Assembly: GCA_947503925.1 (NCBI GenBank) | Contig: CANNFQ010000004.1 | Coordinates: forward strand, 186,001 to 250,000 | Length of the DNA stretch: 64,000 nucleotides | From: an uncultured Paracoccaceae bacterium | GTDB taxonomy: Bacteria; Pseudomonadota; Alphaproteobacteria; Rhodobacterales; Rhodobacteraceae | Direction of reading: 5' to 3' | Part shown: positions 61,920 to 64,000 of the stretch, one piece after another | Position numbering within the stretch: the stretch's first letter is position 1 | How the letters are laid out: each line of letters starts with the position of its first letter | Translations under genes and position numbers: made by a program | The notes under the pieces: generated by a model | The model's input: only the letters and a program-made list of their open reading frames with translations | Database searches by the model: none | Told to the model about the DNA's origin: nothing

Positions 61920-62894
61920 TCAGTTATCGGCGATTAAGTCGTAGCCCATTTGCAATAGCAGATGCGGCACGTCCACGAAGACCCAGTTTTCGACCAGAAG
62001 CTCCCCCTCGCGTCGCCACCAGTCGCAGACCCGCATGAACACACGTTCGCCAGTTGGCCCCTGACCAAGGAAAGGTCTGACGTTGATGCCTGTCACGGAT
62101 GGCCAGCCGCCTGAACAGCAATAGTTTCCTTCACCAAAGCGGGTGAAATGCTTGGTCAACCCTTTGCTTTTGGTCCCTCCTGCCCAGCCTTCAAACTGGG
62201 ATTCGAACGGAACCTGGAATGATGCAAATTTTTCCATTCCGATGAACGACCCGAAGGCGCCCGGCCCGTACCACATCATATTGTCGTGCCAGTAGGGGCG
62301 CCATGCTTCGTCGGCAGTGGCAAGTTGCCCCAACATATCCGTCACGATTTGATAGCTTTTCCGTCCTTCTGCCGGGTCGGATTTTTCCGTGATAATCCCG
62401 TCATGGGTCGCTGGCCCTGCTATCATGCCGGTGTAGCCGCGCGACAGCCCCGGTCCGATTGCAATCGGCCACTGGCAGCAGGCGATCATCAATTCGGGTA
62501 TGTCAAAGAAAACGTAGCTCTCTACCACTTGGCCATTTTCGAAGCGATGAAATTCACCGAACCGCAGATAGCAGAGTTCCTGCGTTGCGCGGATGCCAAG
62601 CCAGTTTTGGCAGAACCGTCCTGCGTAATACCCGGTTGCGCTGATCCATGACTGATCATCATATCGACCAGCCATAACGATGTCATCGCGACGATAAAGG
62701 CCATCGAAGGCCTGTTGGAGCGATGCGAGGACATCGCGTTGGAATGCCGCAGCCCCCTGGACCGAGTTATAGGGATGCACCACGTTGATGGTGCTTTCCG
62801 GGTGATAGAATGCTGTGGTCGCTTTGGAAAAGTCGCCGGGGTGTCGTTGTGCGTTTGAATATGCGAGATAGCGCGCACGATCGTGTGCAGACAT
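61920..62894 (-). CDS. Double NTF2-like (SnoaL-type) domain protein
   Basis: 324 aa made of two repeats of a SnoaL/NTF2-like fold. Strand blocks 'WISATGYYAGRFCQNWLGIRATQELCYLRFGEFHRFENGQVVESYVFFDIPELM' and 'RVFMRVCDWWRREGELLVENWVFVDVPHLLLQM' correspond to each other. AGAAGGA precedes the ATG. Such proteins are enzymes or binding proteins for hydrophobic ligands; the substrate is unknown. It stands alone between the tRNA and a gene-free gap. Confidence 0.82.
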   Translation of the reverse strand: MSAHDRARYLAYSNAQRHPGDFSKATTAFYHPESTINVVHPYNSVQGAAAFQRDVLASLQQAFDGLYRRDDIVMAGRYDDQSWISATGYYAGRFCQNWLGIRATQELCYLRFGEFHRFENGQVVESYVFFDIPELMIACCQWPIAIGPGLSRGYTGMIAGPATHDGIITEKSDPAEGRKSYQIVTDMLGQLATADEAWRPYWHDNMMWYGPGAFGSFIGMEKFASFQVPFESQFEGWAGGTKSKGLTKHFTRFGEGNYCCSGGWPSVTGINVRPFLGQGPTGERVFMRVCDWWRREGELLVENWVFVDVPHLLLQMGYDLIADN

Positions 62895-63259
62895 GTTTAT
62901 TCCTTCTCATATTGCTTGGGTCGTTTGATGTAGTCAGCAGTATGAGAACGAAGGACCTGCGCGCATTCTGGCAAATGGTATCCGTCCGGGCCGTTTTGCC
63001 CGAACGGCCGTCAGGTTGAGAACAGCCTTACAACATTTGGCTCGCATGGATTGCGCGCGTGCGGAACACATATCATGTTTCTACTATGCTACCGCAGGAT
63101 TAGAAAGCGATGATGGGGCCTTTGGTGTGCTGCTGGGTTCCAAAGGCTGCAAGGTTCGGGCGGCTTCGAATATCAATACGCAGCCCCAAGTTCACCAAGA
63201 ATTAAGGCTTGTCTCGTTCACTGCGCCTATCTGCACAGTGCCGCGACAAGGGCGATATC
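62895..63259. other. Intergenic region (365 bp) without a convincing gene
   Basis: Short plus-strand frames here have no family match and no good ribosome-binding site. One clear structure is the inverted repeat GGCCGTT/AACGGCC (62989-62995 with 63003-63009). The region probably holds divergent promoters. Confidence 0.5.
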
Positions 63260-63547
63260 ATGCATAACTATGTCACTTTGGTTTTTTTGGTATGTGCTGG
63301 CACATCTGTTGCGGCGCAGGATACCGCTGATCTGATTGCTGTTGCGGAGGGGCAGGGCGCCTGTGGCCCGTTTGGCGTTGCAACGGCGGTTCTGGGTGCG
63401 GATGGTGCGTTGCGCGTTACTTGCAATGACGATGCGACCGCTTTCGTGCCCCTGTTGGGCGGGCTTGCGCCGGTGCTGGGCCTTGGTGCTGCGGCGACGG
63501 TTGCGGCGGCCCTTGCAGGCGGTAATGCCACACCCGATACGCGGTAG
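63260..63547 (+). CDS. Small secreted protein of unknown function
   Basis: 95 aa from the ATG at 63260 (AAGGG 7 bases upstream); the track start at 63209 is less likely. Signal peptide MHNYVTLVFLVCAGTSVAAQD. The mature part has two cysteines ('GACGPFG', 'VTCNDD'), which may form a disulfide, and a C-terminal hydrophobic Gly/Ala-rich segment (PLLGGLAPVLGLGAAATVAAALAGG) like a membrane anchor. No family recognised. Confidence 0.7.
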   Translation: MHNYVTLVFLVCAGTSVAAQDTADLIAVAEGQGACGPFGVATAVLGADGALRVTCNDDATAFVPLLGGLAPVLGLGAAATVAAALAGGNATPDTR

Positions 63548-63550
63548 CCC

Positions 63551-63994
63551 TTAGCAGGTCTGATACCCCATGGCGATCAACTGGGCGCCGCTGATACGTT
63601 TGTAGCCCGAAATAATGTGCCGTGCGTCACGCAGGAACCAGTCCTTGAGCGCGGCATTATAGTGATTGGCCATGACATTTGACCAGTGATCGAATTCTGA
63701 GGGGGGCAATGCCCGGCCATGTCGGCTGGGCCCATGAAACCCGAAAGATGTATTTGGGCTGACGCATACATCATCCACCCCAAGGTACATTGTGCAAGAT
63801 GAGTAACAGATGCGACCCCGCAGCTCGATCCGGGTGCTTTTTGCGTTTATTGCCGCAATTTCGACAGCGCGCGCGCCGATAAAGCCGCCCCGATCATTCT
63901 GGATCACCCGGATTGCGGGCGTGTCTGCCACCGTCTGCACCGCACAAATCGTCAGCATGACGGCCGTCAGCAACGCATGGCCGTGCGGGATCAC
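63551..63994 (-). CDS. Exported protein resembling the ClpP-like COG3904 group (possibly partial)
   Basis: 147 aa from a GTG at 63994; the frame stays open to the window edge, so the true start may lie outside. A signal peptide (AVMLTICAVQTVADT) is seen. 'IRVIQNDRGGFIGARAVEIAAINAKSTRIELRGRICYSSCTMYLG' resembles the crotonase/ClpP-like fold of predicted periplasmic proteins, with Ser-Ser-Cys where a nucleophile Ser would be. 'VSPNTSFGFHGPS' fits the region around the His. Activity is not established. Confidence 0.65.
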   Translation of the reverse strand: MIPHGHALLTAVMLTICAVQTVADTPAIRVIQNDRGGFIGARAVEIAAINAKSTRIELRGRICYSSCTMYLGVDDVCVSPNTSFGFHGPSRHGRALPPSEFDHWSNVMANHYNAALKDWFLRDARHIISGYKRISGAQLIAMGYQTC

Positions 63995-64000
63995 CCGGCA

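Noticed and set aside
63016-63267. 83-aa plus-strand ORF before the small secreted protein
   Set aside because: No ribosome-binding site and no domain; it overlaps the better supported start at 63260 in another frame.
1-64000. CRISPR arrays, prophage or complete insertion sequences
   Set aside because: There are no regularly spaced repeats, no phage structural genes and no transposase or integrase frame that I could recognise.

Overview
The window reads as a chromosomal segment of a marine alphaproteobacterium of the Rhodobacteraceae (Roseobacter group). The evidence is moderately high GC, tightly overlapping operons, a perfect Irr/ICE-type iron box before dps, a glpVSTPQU-type glycerol ABC operon, a NavBac-type sodium channel, a betaine-homocysteine methyltransferase/dimethylglycine dehydrogenase pair, and gene content typical of that group. 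No phage, plasmid, CRISPR array or intact transposase is visible.

Layout. (1) 1-4.4 kb, minus strand: a five-gene operon of an XRE-cupin regulator, a GFA-domain protein, a dimethylglycine/sarcosine dehydrogenase-like flavoprotein, a PNPOx-fold protein and a homocysteine methyltransferase cut by the window edge. Together these suggest methylamine/betaine demethylation. (2) 4.4-13.4 kb: an iron island. It holds free-Met-R-sulfoxide reductase, DUF1513, imelysin 2, a di-heme oxidoreductase, Dps, a DUF1289 protein, imelysin 1, HemP, and an FbpA-type iron-binding protein. It also has a 56-aa ORF too short for the ORF track and two unrecognised proteins that look like paralogs of each other. (3) 13.4-17.6 kb: a hexuronate block (uxuA divergent from uxaC-uxuB) lying between fbpA and the iron permease gene at 17.6-19.2 kb. 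(4) 19.4-28.4 kb: thiolase, gamma-glutamyltransferase-like protein, UspA, Na+/alanine symporter, (S)-ureidoglycine aminohydrolase and 5-oxoprolinase pxpBCA. (5) 28.4-30 kb: a BlaI/M56 (BlaR1-like) pair with a perfect operator palindrome. (6) 30-36.2 kb: a glycerol ABC transporter operon. (7) 36.4-41.4 kb: an orphan BrnA-like antitoxin, a small membrane protein, an outer-membrane barrel, EttA and a PstS-OmpA fusion. (8) 42-43.6 kb: a TetR plus unknown-protein cassette flanked by 43-bp direct repeats. (9) 43.8-53.1 kb: an eight-gene operon linking xanthine dehydrogenase (xdhABC) to a BMP-type nucleoside ABC transporter. (10) 53.3-64 kb: a lipoprotein, dnaE, a GH5 hydrolase, an ArsR regulator, a frame-broken ORF, an M29 aminopeptidase, an NDUFS4-like subunit, a bacterial Nav channel, tRNA-Arg(UCU), a double NTF2-like protein, a small secreted protein and a ClpP-fold-like exported protein.

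The genes work together mainly in scavenging: iron (imelysins, FbpAB, HemP, with Dps for storage), nitrogen and carbon from purines, ureides, 5-oxoproline and methylated amines, plus glycerol and hexuronates. Short palindromic repeats sit in several places. These include apparent in-frame insertions in dnaE and xdhB and the gap between glpP and glpT. The least explained parts are the paired iron-island proteins, the repeat-flanked TetR cassette and the small membrane protein inside the nucleoside transporter operon.
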